A stretch of 64,000 nt of DNA. Origin: Saprospira grandis. GTDB lineage: Bacteria; Bacteroidota; Bacteroidia; Chitinophagales; Saprospiraceae. Within the stretch, counting starts at the first letter, position 1. Each line of letters opens with the position of its first letter. The notes beneath the pieces are model-generated. The model searched no databases, was not told the origin of the DNA, and saw only the letters and a list, made by a program, of their open reading frames with translations. The translations under genes were made by a program, and so were the position numbers. Shown here in pieces: positions 9,215 through 17,714 of the stretch. The stretch spans positions 1,178,001 to 1,242,000 of the forward strand of contig NZ_CP110854.1 in assembly GCF_027594745.1 (NCBI RefSeq), given 5' to 3'.

Positions 9215-9898
9215 CTATTTGCTAAGGCTTTCTAAAAGGCTTTTGGCCCCTTCAAACAAGCTGTCTAGGGCTTTTTCCATTTGCCAGGCAGCTCGATTGC
9301 GGGGCTCTACATAATTGGAGATAGACCGCAGGGCCACAAAAGGCTGTTTGGCTTGCAGGCAGGCAAAGAAAAAGGCGGCTCCCTCCATACTCTCCAAATC
9401 GGCCTCGGGATATTTGGCCCGAATCTGCTCGATAGAATGGGCAGAGCCATGGGCTTTATTGACCGTTAGGCCCGTAGCCAAGGGCAAAAACTCGCTTTCA
9501 TCGGCTTGGGGGTTATAGAGGCGCTTATTGATATAAGGCGGGTTGCTTGCTTCTAAGAGGCCCAAATCAAAGAGGTCTAGAAGGCGGCCATCTTTTTCCT
9601 CGGCCCCTAGGTCTCCTAAGATTTCGGCCCGAACGTGATAGAGCTGGCCCAAAACCAAATCGGGATTCAAGGCTCCAGCTACCCCTAGGTTGATGGCCAA
9701 ATCGGGGGGATTTAGGAGGAGCTCTTGGCCCAAAGCATGGGCGGTATGCATACTGCCCACCCCAGTAATTAGGCAATGCAGTTCTAGTTGGCCTTGCTTA
9801 AAGCTGCCCGCTCTGCGCTGAGGCTCCCAGTTTTTGTACAGCCATTGCAAAAGGGGCGAAATTTCTAGTTCGGTGGCGGCGACAATCAGGAGTTTCAT
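9215..9898 (-). CDS. mqnB: Futalosine hydrolase
   Basis: A 227-residue nucleoside-phosphorylase-fold hydrolase. It removes hypoxanthine from futalosine to give dehypoxanthine futalosine in the alternative menaquinone pathway in the cytoplasm. Visible features are the N-terminal V-A-A-T-E-x-E-I, the G-V-G-S-M-H-T-A loop, an N-L-G-V-A-G-A segment, L-G-D-L-G-A-E-E and the signature S-M-E-G-A-A. R-S-I-S-N-Y-V-E-P-R-N-R near the C-terminus is typical of MqnB. The ATG overlaps the upstream NRDE gene by four bases, so translation is probably coupled. Length is normal for the family. No other mqn gene is in the window. Confidence 0.9.
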   Translation of the reverse strand: MKLLIVAATELEISPLLQWLYKNWEPQRRAGSFKQGQLELHCLITGVGSMHTAHALGQELLLNPPDLAINLGVAGALNPDLVLGQLYHVRAEILGDLGAEEKDGRLLDLFDLGLLEASNPPYINKRLYNPQADESEFLPLATGLTVNKAHGSAHSIEQIRAKYPEADLESMEGAAFFFACLQAKQPFVALRSISNYVEPRNRAAWQMEKALDSLFEGAKSLLESLSK

Positions 9899-10605
9899 AG
9901 TTGAGTGGCTTGTTCGGCGAGATATTCTTCTTGGCTCATGCGGTCATAATAGCGCATCTTAAAGCGGTCCTTTTCGAGAACCACTTGGGTGTGGCTGACC
10001 GTCTGCACAATGCCATTATTGCGGTACATCACTAGGCCATTTTCGATATCGCCTTGGCCCCCTTCCTGATGAAACTGCCAGGCAGATTCTGGGCGGTAAG
10101 TTCCTTGTTGGCACTTCCAATCTGTAAACCAGCCCGCTCTTTGGGCCTGAATAGGCGCTGGATAAAGGGTGGCTGAAGACCAGATATAGGCTTCGGTGGG
10201 CATCAATTTTTCTACATGGGCTTTTTCCTCATCCCAGCGCAATTGATACAAATTGCCTCGCTCATAAATGACCAAGGTAAAGGGTTCGATGCCTTCAAAA
10301 TCGTAGTGTTCAAAAAAGCTGGGCGCATCTTCATAATCAAAGAAATCGAGGACCAGCAGGCCACGGCTGCGCTTATAAGGCGGTTGGTGTTTATGTTTCA
10401 CAAAGGCGCCATTGAGCAAACAAAGCAGGCGGCCATTATCCGAGGCGGCAATCCAAGTTCCCCCTTGGCTGGGCTCTTTAGGATAAATCAATCCTTTTTC
10501 CTCATGCTTAAAAATCCCCTCGGGTTGGCGGCGGGGGCTCTCATCTCGGTTAGAGGTCAGTACAAATTGGTCCTTGCCTAGGGGCAAGTAAGTTACGGTA
10601 CACAT
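9895..10605 (-). CDS. NRDE (TANGO2-like) family protein
   Basis: A 236-residue protein with the defining N-terminal motif: M-C-T-V near the start and S-N-R-D-E-S at about residues 18-23. G-G-T-W-I-A and N-G-R-L-L-C-L-L-N follow, as in TANGO2/NRDE proteins. An Ntn-hydrolase-like fold has been suggested for the family. The biochemical role is not settled; heme trafficking and lipid metabolism links are reported for eukaryotic members. It is the first gene of the minus-strand cluster that includes mqnB and overlaps it by four bases. The G-rich tract at 10634-10654 lies just upstream of its start. Confidence 0.85.
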   Translation of the reverse strand: MCTVTYLPLGKDQFVLTSNRDESPRRQPEGIFKHEEKGLIYPKEPSQGGTWIAASDNGRLLCLLNGAFVKHKHQPPYKRSRGLLVLDFFDYEDAPSFFEHYDFEGIEPFTLVIYERGNLYQLRWDEEKAHVEKLMPTEAYIWSSATLYPAPIQAQRAGWFTDWKCQQGTYRPESAWQFHQEGGQGDIENGLVMYRNNGIVQTVSHTQVVLEKDRFKMRYYDRMSQEEYLAEQATQL

Positions 10606-10633
10606 AATATTATATAGTTCTTGTTTTTCGGTT

Positions 10634-10803
10634 GGGGTTGGGGGGGGGTTGGGGCTGCCCCTCGCCTATCGGCTCGGGTCGGGCTCTGTCGGGGCTCGCA
10701 GGTCTGCTCGGCCCTGCGCAAAATTCGCTACGCTCATTTTGCTGGGTCTGCGGCTTCGCCGCCCCCCTTTCCATCCCTCAGCCGAGGCGCTTCGCGCCTG
10801 CTT
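10634..10803 (+). repeat. GC-rich intergenic hairpin repeat, copy 4
   Basis: Forward copy with GGGGCTGCCCC, GGGGCTCGCAGGTCTGCTCGG, a long copy-specific hairpin (CAAAAT...ATTTTG) before GGTCTG, and a CATCCCTCAGCC tail variant. Its left edge carries an unusual run of G (4, 9 and 4 G separated by TT) that could form a quadruplex. Confidence 0.85.
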
Positions 10804-10811
10804 GCTGCAAA

Positions 10812-11444
10812 TTATTGGCCCAATAAAATTTGTTGGGGAAAGAGTTTTTTGAGGCGGGCATCATGGGTAACAATCAGCAGGCTAGCGTTTAGGGCTTCTG
10901 ATTGTTCTCGGAGGAGCTGGGCCACTTCCTCGGCATTTTTATCGTCTAGGCTGGCCGTGGGTTCATCGGCCAAGATGAGTTGGGGGCGGCGCAGCAGCAC
11001 ACGAGCAATAGCGATGCGTTGTTGTTCGCCTTGGCTCAGTTGCTGGGGTTTGGCCTTGCGTTTATCGGCTAGACCTAGGCGATCTAGCAAATGGACAATG
11101 GCATTTTTGTCTTCTTTAATTTGGGCAAAATGCTGGGCGGCCAATAGGTTTTCTTCCACATTTAGGGAGCGGATAAGGTGGGCTTGTTGGAAGACCACCC
11201 CGACCTTTTGGCCTCTATACTCATCTAGGCTGCCCTTCATATTTTCTAGGGCCAAATCGCCTAGGCGGATACTGCCTTTTTGCAATTTTCGGAGGCCTGC
11301 GATCAGGTGGAGCAGGGTTGTTTTGCCGCAGCCAGATTGGCCTAAGAGCAGGCGTTGCTCGCCTGCGGGGCAAGTAAAATTGGGAAAATCAATTTGTTTT
11401 CCATCGGGATATTGGTAACTAACATCTTGAACGTGTAGGTCCAT
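10812..11444 (-). CDS. ABC transporter ATP-binding protein, LolD/MacB-like
   Basis: A 210-residue stand-alone nucleotide-binding subunit. Visible motifs are Walker A G-Q-S-G-C-G-K-T, a Q-loop region V-V-F-Q-Q, signature L-S-Q-G-E-Q-Q-R, Walker B L-I-L-A-D-E-P and the switch His in V-T-H-D. The organisation matches the LolD/MacB/FtsE class that powers lipoprotein sorting or mechanotransmission rather than substrate import. No permease gene is adjacent, so the partner is unknown. I start the gene at 11444 (M-D-L-H-V), because the 19 codons upstream read through a repeat and add nothing recognisable. Confidence 0.85.
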   Translation of the reverse strand: MDLHVQDVSYQYPDGKQIDFPNFTCPAGEQRLLLGQSGCGKTTLLHLIAGLRKLQKGSIRLGDLALENMKGSLDEYRGQKVGVVFQQAHLIRSLNVEENLLAAQHFAQIKEDKNAIVHLLDRLGLADKRKAKPQQLSQGEQQRIAIARVLLRRPQLILADEPTASLDDKNAEEVAQLLREQSEALNASLLIVTHDARLKKLFPQQILLGQ

Positions 11445-11468
11445 AGGAAAGGAGTTTCTGGTCCAAAA

Positions 11469-11621
11469 AATGGCGGCTTTGCCGCCTTGGCCGCAGGCCA
11501 AACGGCCTAGCGATGTGCAGGGGTGGCCGCAGGCCAGACCGAAGCGCGCAGCGCTGAAGGGCCGAGCGAACAGCGAGCCCCGAAGCGTAGCGCCGCAGCT
11601 TGCTGCGGAGGCCCCAAAAGG
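11469..11621 (-). repeat. GC-rich intergenic hairpin repeat, copy 5
   Basis: Inverted copy: GGCCTAGCGATGTGCAG, GGCCGCAGGCC, CAGACC, the hairpin AAGCGCGCAGCGCTGAAGG, GGGCCGAGCGAACAGCGAGCC and a GGAGGCCCCAAAA end. Read on the minus strand it starts nine bases after the T-run of the terminator at 11624-11660. Confidence 0.88.
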
Positions 11622-11623
11622 GC

Positions 11624-11660
11624 ATAAAAAAGGGGAGAACAGCGAACTGTCCTCCCCTCA
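11624..11660 (-). terminator. Rho-independent terminator of the giant beta-helix gene
   Basis: Stem AGGGGAGAACAG / CTGTCCTCCCCT (11631-11642 with 11647-11658) with loop CGAA and one G-U pair. On the minus strand it is followed by a T-run, 18 bases after the stop codon of the 1885-residue gene. Confidence 0.85.
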
Positions 11661-11678
11661 AAAGTACAATATTTTGGC

Positions 11679-14600
11679 TTATTTCTGCAAAATAATGCGT
11701 TCGGTCAATACTTGTTCACCGATGATGATGCGAGCGAGATAAACGCCAGCGCTATAATCGGCTAGGTTAATTTGGTAGTTAAGGTTGCGGCCCAATTGGC
11801 TGGGGAAGCGTTGAACTTCTTGGCCATTGAGGTTATAGATCGTCAATTGTACTTCCTCCTCCTTGGCTAGTTCAATTTGCAGCTGAGCGACATCTTGAGT
11901 AGGATTGGGGAAGAGATTCAATTGATTGAGGCCTTCAACGCCACTGATGTTAGTGGGTTGAGTGTAAGCCACTGTGATCGTTTGGCTAGTAGAGCAACCT
12001 ACTTGATCGTAGACCGTCACTTCATATTGGCCAGAAACGAGGTTATTGATGCTAGCGGTAGTATCGCCAGTATTCCAAACGATGTAGTAAGGACCAACAC
12101 CGCCAGATACAGAAACATCGATAGATCCGGCGAAGTCGCTGCTTTCGTTCACTACATTATCCACATTGATGGTCAAAGCGGGGTTAGCGCTAATGGTATA
12201 GCTTTCGTTGTAGGTACAGCCAGAAGCGTCGGTTACCGTTACGCTATAAGTTTCGCCATCGAGGACGTTGCTTAGTGCGGCAGTTGTTGCGCCATTGCTC
12301 CAGTTGTAGGTATAGGGAGCGGTACCGCCTTGTACGCCTACTTGGAGTGTACCTGCATTGCCACAATCTACGCCACTAGCCATAAAGCTAAAGTTGAGTG
12401 GGGCGGGACCATTAACGGGGTATGTTTCGTTAAACTCACAGCCATTATCGTCGGTAATAGTTACGGTATAAGTTCCAACATCTAGTCCAGTGATATCTTC
12501 AGTAGTAGCGCCGGTGGTCCAATTGAAAGAGAAAGGAGCCGTACCGCCAGCCAAAGTAATATCAACAGCACCGTTGCCATCGCGTCCGCAGTTCAGCGTA
12601 CTCAACTGAGCGCTAACTGTGGGGCCAGTAAAGAAAGAGATCTGGATAGAGTCGGTAAGTAGACAGCCATTAGCGTCAGTCATTGTGACTGCATATTGGC
12701 CCTCCATATTAGCGACAATACCGGGAGTAGTTTCTCCAGTGCTCCAGAGATAGCCTTGAGCGCCTGGGGCGGCAGCAAGGCCGATAGGGTTACTTTCACA
12801 GATGGTTGCATCGGGGCCAAGGTCTAGGTTGGCTGTTGCCACCACAGTAGCGGTAACGGGGGTACGCGTTGTACCGCCAGCACAAGAAGTAATTTCTGCG
12901 TAGTAAGTAGTAGATACTTGGAGCGCAGGAGTAGTAAATACGGGATCGGTAGACAAGAGCGTACCGCCAGTAGCTTGGTCGTACCAGCTAATTCCGCCAG
13001 CGGGCATAGAGGTCAAGCTAGCGCTATTTCCGACACAAGTCGTATCGCCCATGAAAGTGGGGTTAGGATTAGCGATGCTCACACAAACGTTAGCGGTATC
13101 ATTGCTTGCGTTGCCATCGGCGGCAAGTTGTGTAATAATTTCGAAGCAGTAATTTCCACCACCAGTAGTATTAAAAGTACCTACAGTGAGAGTATCTTGA
13201 GCGGCAGAAGCTAGAGGACCAGCATAGGTAGCGCTAAAGGTTTGCGTACCATTGGGGCCGTTCAAGTTTACGGTTACAGGAACATTGCTAATGCTATTGC
13301 TACCATTATTAGAAAGCGTAATGACCAAAACTTCATTGGCATTTTCGCAGGTACCTACGCTAGGTGCATCAACACCAACTGCTACGGCATCATCGGTAAA
13401 GATAGTAATTTCATCGGCTCCGATATCGGGTAGTGTAGTACTAGCAGAGGGGCGGGTTTCGCCATCGATATCTGTAGCTACGCCTACAAGGGCGCCAGCG
13501 GCATTGAGTTGGATATTTTGAACGTGTAGGTCCGTGTAGTTGGCTACAAACTGAGGATCGATATCCAAAGAGTTAGCATCATAGCCATAGGGGCCAGAAG
13601 CCTGCCAAGTAGCCAAATCATAGGTTGTTGTCCCATAATCGATATGGTTCGTTCCGCTTGCCTTATAGAATACGTTATTATCCATAGCGGCCAAAGGCAA
13701 AGCATCGGCAGATTCAAAGGCGTAGGCAGAAGCATTATCGGCCACAAAGATATTATTGCGAATATCTAGGTCGGTGGGGTCATTCATATAGAGACCAGAA
13801 GCCAGTGTACTACCAGAACCGACTAGTGTATTGTGCCAGATATCTACAGATTGGATATCATCCATGTAGAGGGCATCATCACTCTTAGAGAAGACCATAT
13901 TGTTAATAATCTGTCCACGGCGAGTAATTGCGCCATCAAAGTTACCATCAGAGATATAGATACCATAATCTTCTGTCACCACACGGTTGTAGTTGATCGT
14001 AAAGTCCATGATATCGAAGCAATAGATTGCATCACTGAAGGTAGAGCCTACAGTTGTTTCAATCGTATTATAGTTAATCTCTAGAGAGTCTTGATCATCG
14101 ATATAGATACCATAGTCATCAAAGTCCATGATTGTGTTATTGATGATGCGGTTATACTTGTTACGAGCAGCGCTAGCGCCTTCGATATGGATTCCCATTT
14201 CTCCACCCGTGATATAGTTGTTCTCGATGAGGGTATAATTGGCGTTATTGCCTTCTGAGTAGTCATCGGTAAGGCTAGCCGAAATCACTAGAGGAATCAC
14301 ATCAAAAACAGAGGTTTGGAAAGTAGCGCTAATGCGGTTATTTCTGATGCGGTTATGGTCTGCGCCATTAGTCAATTGTACCCCCCAGCCATCGCCGCCA
14401 GAAACGGCAGTAGTAGCGATACTGAAGTTTTGTACGGTTACATAATCGGCTCCATCCAATAGTACAGTGGCATATTGGCTATTAGAAGCGTCATGAGTAA
14501 GGAAAGTAGTTGCGGTATCGCCACCATCAAAAGTGATGGTATTGCTCATGCTAGCGCCAGAGATTTCTCCGATAAGCGCCAATTGTTGTCCGCTATAAGT

Positions 14601-17336
14601 ACCTGCGGCCACTTGGAAAGTGACTGCACCAGCTACACCACATTGGTAGAGGCGAGCTACAGCATCTGTAATAGCGGGAAAATCAGAAGTGGGCGTACCT
14701 ACAGTATAAGTACCCACTAGGCCTTGGCAAAGCTCGGCATAGAGCGTATCATTGCTCATGCGGTCATCGGTTTGGCCGTTGGGCATGTTGGTCCAGAAGA
14801 CAAAGTCTACATTTTGGCCCGCGGGGAAGTTAATGCTACTTAGGGTAACATCTACTTCTTGTTGGGGAGCAAGAGGAGCTCCAGTATAGCCAATTGTTCC
14901 TTGAGGCGTTCCGTTGTAGGTCCAATCGATATTGAAAGAGGTCAAATCTTGTACACCAAAGTTACGCACACGTACGGTTACGGCTTGGAAGCCTGCAGTT
15001 AGTGGAGAAACGGGATTGACCAAAGCGATCACACCAGCATCATTATCTTTGGGGCGGAACTCATCTGCTCCAATATCTACGGTAGTGGCGCCAGTAAATG
15101 GACGGCTTTCGCCATCAATATCTACAGTAACGCCAACAGTATTATCTCCAGCATCATTAGCAAAAGCACCATCTACGTGTAGGTCCATAGGGCCTATGAA
15201 AACGGGATCAGCTTCTACAGAGTTAGTACCATGGCCAAAAGTGTTGCTATTTTGCCAAGTCGCTACATCAACATAGTTAGAGGTACCAAACTGAATAAAG
15301 TTAGTTCCGGGGTTGAAGCGGAAAAACAGGTTATGGTCCATATCAGTTAGGGCCAAGGCATCGGCATGGCGGAAAGTATAGCCAAAGTCTGAGGTAAAGA
15401 TATTGTTTACTGCAGAAACATCAATCAAGTCATTGCCATAGAAAGATGCGCTGGTAGTACTTGTATTTTTGTTCCAGGTGCTGTTATGGAAAACATCCGT
15501 TTCGTTCACATCATCTAGATAAATACAATAGAACCCTTCAGCGATAGACATATTGTTGATCACCTCTCCACGACGGCTAGGGGTCGCATCAAAGTTTCCA
15601 TCAGAAATATAGATGCCATAATCTTGTGCATAAACATTATTGCTATTGATACGGAAGTTCATCAAGTCAAGGCAATAGATGGCATCAGAGAAGGTAGAGC
15701 GAAGATCATTCACAGTGTTTCCGATGATCTCGACAGAATCTTGATCATCCATATAGAAACCATAATCATCTACGCCAGTGATTGTATTATTGATAAAGCG
15801 GTTGCCTACATTGCGGTTAGCGCTAGCGCCCTCAAAGCGGACGGCATAGTCTCCTCCTGTAATGTAGTTGCCTTGGATCAGGTTATAGTTGGCATTGTCG
15901 CCTTCGCTAAAGGTGCTAGTATAACTAGCAGAAGCAAGAATAGCTACAGCATCAACGATACCTGACTGATAAGGCATTGTAATTTGGTTATTGAGGATTT
16001 GGTTATTATTGGCCGAGTTGGTCAAGAATACTCCCCAAATATCAGTAGTTCCTGTACTTTGGATACCTAGGTTTTGGATACGCACCCATTCTACGCCATC
16101 TAGAGCTACAGTAGCATTGCCGTTGGCCCCAGAACCATCATGCGTTACAATAGTATTAGCGGCATTTCCACCATCAAAGGTTACCGTATTTACTGCAGAG
16201 GCCCCTGTGATAGGACCAACTAGGGCAATATTTTCGGTATAAGTGCCAGGCTGAATATTAAAAGTAACTGGACCACTAATTCCGCAGCTATACAAAGCGG
16301 CAACAGCATCTCCAATAGTAGCAAAGTCGGCAGTTGCGCCCCCTACCGTATAAGCCCCATTAAGGCTGGTACAGAAGAAAGCAGTCAAAGTATCATTGCC
16401 AGGAAAGTTATCTGCATTACCGTTGGGCAAAGAGGTCCAAGCTCTGATTGTCGTCAAACCATTAGCAAAGTTATAGTTTCCTAGGTTTACAGTTACGCTA
16501 GCCTGAGGAGCCACCAAGGTGCTATAATTGACCTGCGTTTGCATGACCCCATTCATTTCCCAGTCAATATTTACTGAGTTAAGGGCATTGGTGCCAAAGT
16601 TGGTTAGGGTTACATCTACGGCTTGGTTACCTGCTGTACCGGGTACAGTGGGCGCCACCAAAGCGCTAATTCCAGCATTATCGGGAACGGGAGGCGTACC
16701 TGTAATGCTAAAATCATCTAGGGTAAATCCATCAGAAACGGTAATGCTGGTGGCTTGAAAATCATCAGACCAACCAAAACGCACCTGAAAAGTACTACTG
16801 ACCAACTGGCTATTGGCTGCTAGAGTAGCATCAATATCAATACCCGTTTCATTAAAATAAACACCATTGGTTGTGTTTCCAGACCAATCTAGGACCTCAA
16901 TCCAAGCATCGGTATTACTTCCACGGATCCAAACCCGGTCCTGAGTATGAACTTCATCCCCATGCTCCATCCACCAAAAGCTAAGCTCTAGGTCATTAGA
17001 ACCTAAATAAGCACTAAGGTCTCCGGTAAAAGTCAAATAAGAAATCCCCAAAGTACCGCTCACTTCTGCATCTAGGGTCATGGCGCGGTTACCGCCATGA
17101 TAAAAACCTGCTCCAGCATCAGTACGAAGACGACAGTTCGTGGTATTTTCTTCAAAATCCCATTGGTAGCCTGTGCCGTTAAGGCCAGGAATAGGGTTGG
17201 TAGTGGCTACATAAGTGCCGGCTGTGGCCCCCTCAAAGTCCTCATTATAAGGAAGGGTTAGCTGGGCCTGCAAGGAGGTCCAACTCGCCAAAAGCAGCGC
17301 TACACAATAGCCTAATTGTGTTAACGTTTTTCGCAT
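11679..17336 (-). CDS. Giant T9SS-secreted protein with duplicated beta-helix units and SprB-like repeats
   Basis: An 1885-residue exported protein with a signal peptide at about 1-25. Residues 26-215 form a MAM/jelly-roll-like domain. Two units of about 545 residues follow (about 218-760 and 762-1307). Each has a CARDB-like sandwich opening with D-N-A-G and a right-handed parallel beta-helix rich in N-N-x-I ladders, ending with D-I-G-A-D-E. Then come another CARDB-like domain, two Ig-like modules, three SprB-like repeats with G-G-T-A-P-F/Y (about 1575-1800) and a type A T9SS sorting domain (L-F-P-N-P-T start). It is probably a surface adhesin or polysaccharide-binding protein. No catalytic residues are evident. 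It forms its own transcription unit with a candidate promoter upstream. Confidence 0.85.
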   Translation of the reverse strand: MRKTLTQLGYCVALLLASWTSLQAQLTLPYNEDFEGATAGTYVATTNPIPGLNGTGYQWDFEENTTNCRLRTDAGAGFYHGGNRAMTLDAEVSGTLGISYLTFTGDLSAYLGSNDLELSFWWMEHGDEVHTQDRVWIRGSNTDAWIEVLDWSGNTTNGVYFNETGIDIDATLAANSQLVSSTFQVRFGWSDDFQATSITVSDGFTLDDFSITGTPPVPDNAGISALVAPTVPGTAGNQAVDVTLTNFGTNALNSVNIDWEMNGVMQTQVNYSTLVAPQASVTVNLGNYNFANGLTTIRAWTSLPNGNADNFPGNDTLTAFFCTSLNGAYTVGGATADFATIGDAVAALYSCGISGPVTFNIQPGTYTENIALVGPITGASAVNTVTFDGGNAANTIVTHDGSGANGNATVALDGVEWVRIQNLGIQSTGTTDIWGVFLTNSANNNQILNNQITMPYQSGIVDAVAILASASYTSTFSEGDNANYNLIQGNYITGGDYAVRFEGASANRNVGNRFINNTITGVDDYGFYMDDQDSVEIIGNTVNDLRSTFSDAIYCLDLMNFRINSNNVYAQDYGIYISDGNFDATPSRRGEVINNMSIAEGFYCIYLDDVNETDVFHNSTWNKNTSTTSASFYGNDLIDVSAVNNIFTSDFGYTFRHADALALTDMDHNLFFRFNPGTNFIQFGTSNYVDVATWQNSNTFGHGTNSVEADPVFIGPMDLHVDGAFANDAGDNTVGVTVDIDGESRPFTGATTVDIGADEFRPKDNDAGVIALVNPVSPLTAGFQAVTVRVRNFGVQDLTSFNIDWTYNGTPQGTIGYTGAPLAPQQEVDVTLSSINFPAGQNVDFVFWTNMPNGQTDDRMSNDTLYAELCQGLVGTYTVGTPTSDFPAITDAVARLYQCGVAGAVTFQVAAGTYSGQQLALIGEISGASMSNTITFDGGDTATTFLTHDASNSQYATVLLDGADYVTVQNFSIATTAVSGGDGWGVQLTNGADHNRIRNNRISATFQTSVFDVIPLVISASLTDDYSEGNNANYTLIENNYITGGEMGIHIEGASAARNKYNRIINNTIMDFDDYGIYIDDQDSLEINYNTIETTVGSTFSDAIYCFDIMDFTINYNRVVTEDYGIYISDGNFDGAITRRGQIINNMVFSKSDDALYMDDIQSVDIWHNTLVGSGSTLASGLYMNDPTDLDIRNNIFVADNASAYAFESADALPLAAMDNNVFYKASGTNHIDYGTTTYDLATWQASGPYGYDANSLDIDPQFVANYTDLHVQNIQLNAAGALVGVATDIDGETRPSASTTLPDIGADEITIFTDDAVAVGVDAPSVGTCENANEVLVITLSNNGSNSISNVPVTVNLNGPNGTQTFSATYAGPLASAAQDTLTVGTFNTTGGGNYCFEIITQLAADGNASNDTANVCVSIANPNPTFMGDTTCVGNSASLTSMPAGGISWYDQATGGTLLSTDPVFTTPALQVSTTYYAEITSCAGGTTRTPVTATVVATANLDLGPDATICESNPIGLAAAPGAQGYLWSTGETTPGIVANMEGQYAVTMTDANGCLLTDSIQISFFTGPTVSAQLSTLNCGRDGNGAVDITLAGGTAPFSFNWTTGATTEDITGLDVGTYTVTITDDNGCEFNETYPVNGPAPLNFSFMASGVDCGNAGTLQVGVQGGTAPYTYNWSNGATTAALSNVLDGETYSVTVTDASGCTYNESYTISANPALTINVDNVVNESSDFAGSIDVSVSGGVGPYYIVWNTGDTTASINNLVSGQYEVTVYDQVGCSTSQTITVAYTQPTNISGVEGLNQLNLFPNPTQDVAQLQIELAKEEEVQLTIYNLNGQEVQRFPSQLGRNLNYQINLADYSAGVYLARIIIGEQVLTERIILQK

Positions 17337-17389
17337 CGTTTAAAATTAAATTTGATGAAGAGTTAATAAATTTGTGAAATCTTCCTAGG

Positions 17390-17420
17390 TAAAGTTAAGG
17401 ATTTTTAAATGGAAAACAAA
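17390..17420 (-). promoter_or_regulatory. Candidate Bacteroidota promoter of the giant beta-helix gene
   Basis: On the minus strand, TTTG (complement of 17417-17420), a 19-base spacer and TAACTTTA (complement of 17390-17397). This matches seven of eight positions of the -33 TTTG / -7 TAnnTTTG consensus and lies about 54 bases before the ATG. Confidence 0.4.
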
Positions 17421-17462
17421 CCCTCTTCCCTCCCCTATCTACTCCCTAAAATTAGATCTGCA

Positions 17463-17613
17463 ACTAGAGGAGCGTAGCGACTGGCTGAGGGATGGATAGC
17501 AGGGCCGCCAAAGGCGGCAGACCAAGGAGCCAAAGGCGACGCAGGGCCGAGCAAACCTGCGAGCTGCGACAGAGCCCGACCCGACCGCAAGGGAGGGGCA
17601 GCCCCAAAAAACA
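17463..17613 (-). repeat. GC-rich intergenic hairpin repeat, copy 6
   Basis: Inverted copy of the GGCTGAGGGATGG tail variant, with CAGACC, the copy-specific hairpin region GGAGCCAAAGGCGACGC, GGGCCGAGCAAACCTGCGAGC and a GGGGCAGCCCC end. It occupies the space between the divergent beta-helix and cryptochrome genes. The other 220 bases of this gap are A+T-rich and hold the candidate promoter at 17390-17420. Confidence 0.87.
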
Positions 17614-17714
17614 ACCCTAATCTTTCAGAAAAACCGACTTCCCACAAAAAAGCAATAAAAAACAAACCGAAAAGCTTAGATATTGTTAGCTTAACAGCTA
17701 CAATTTTAAATCTT

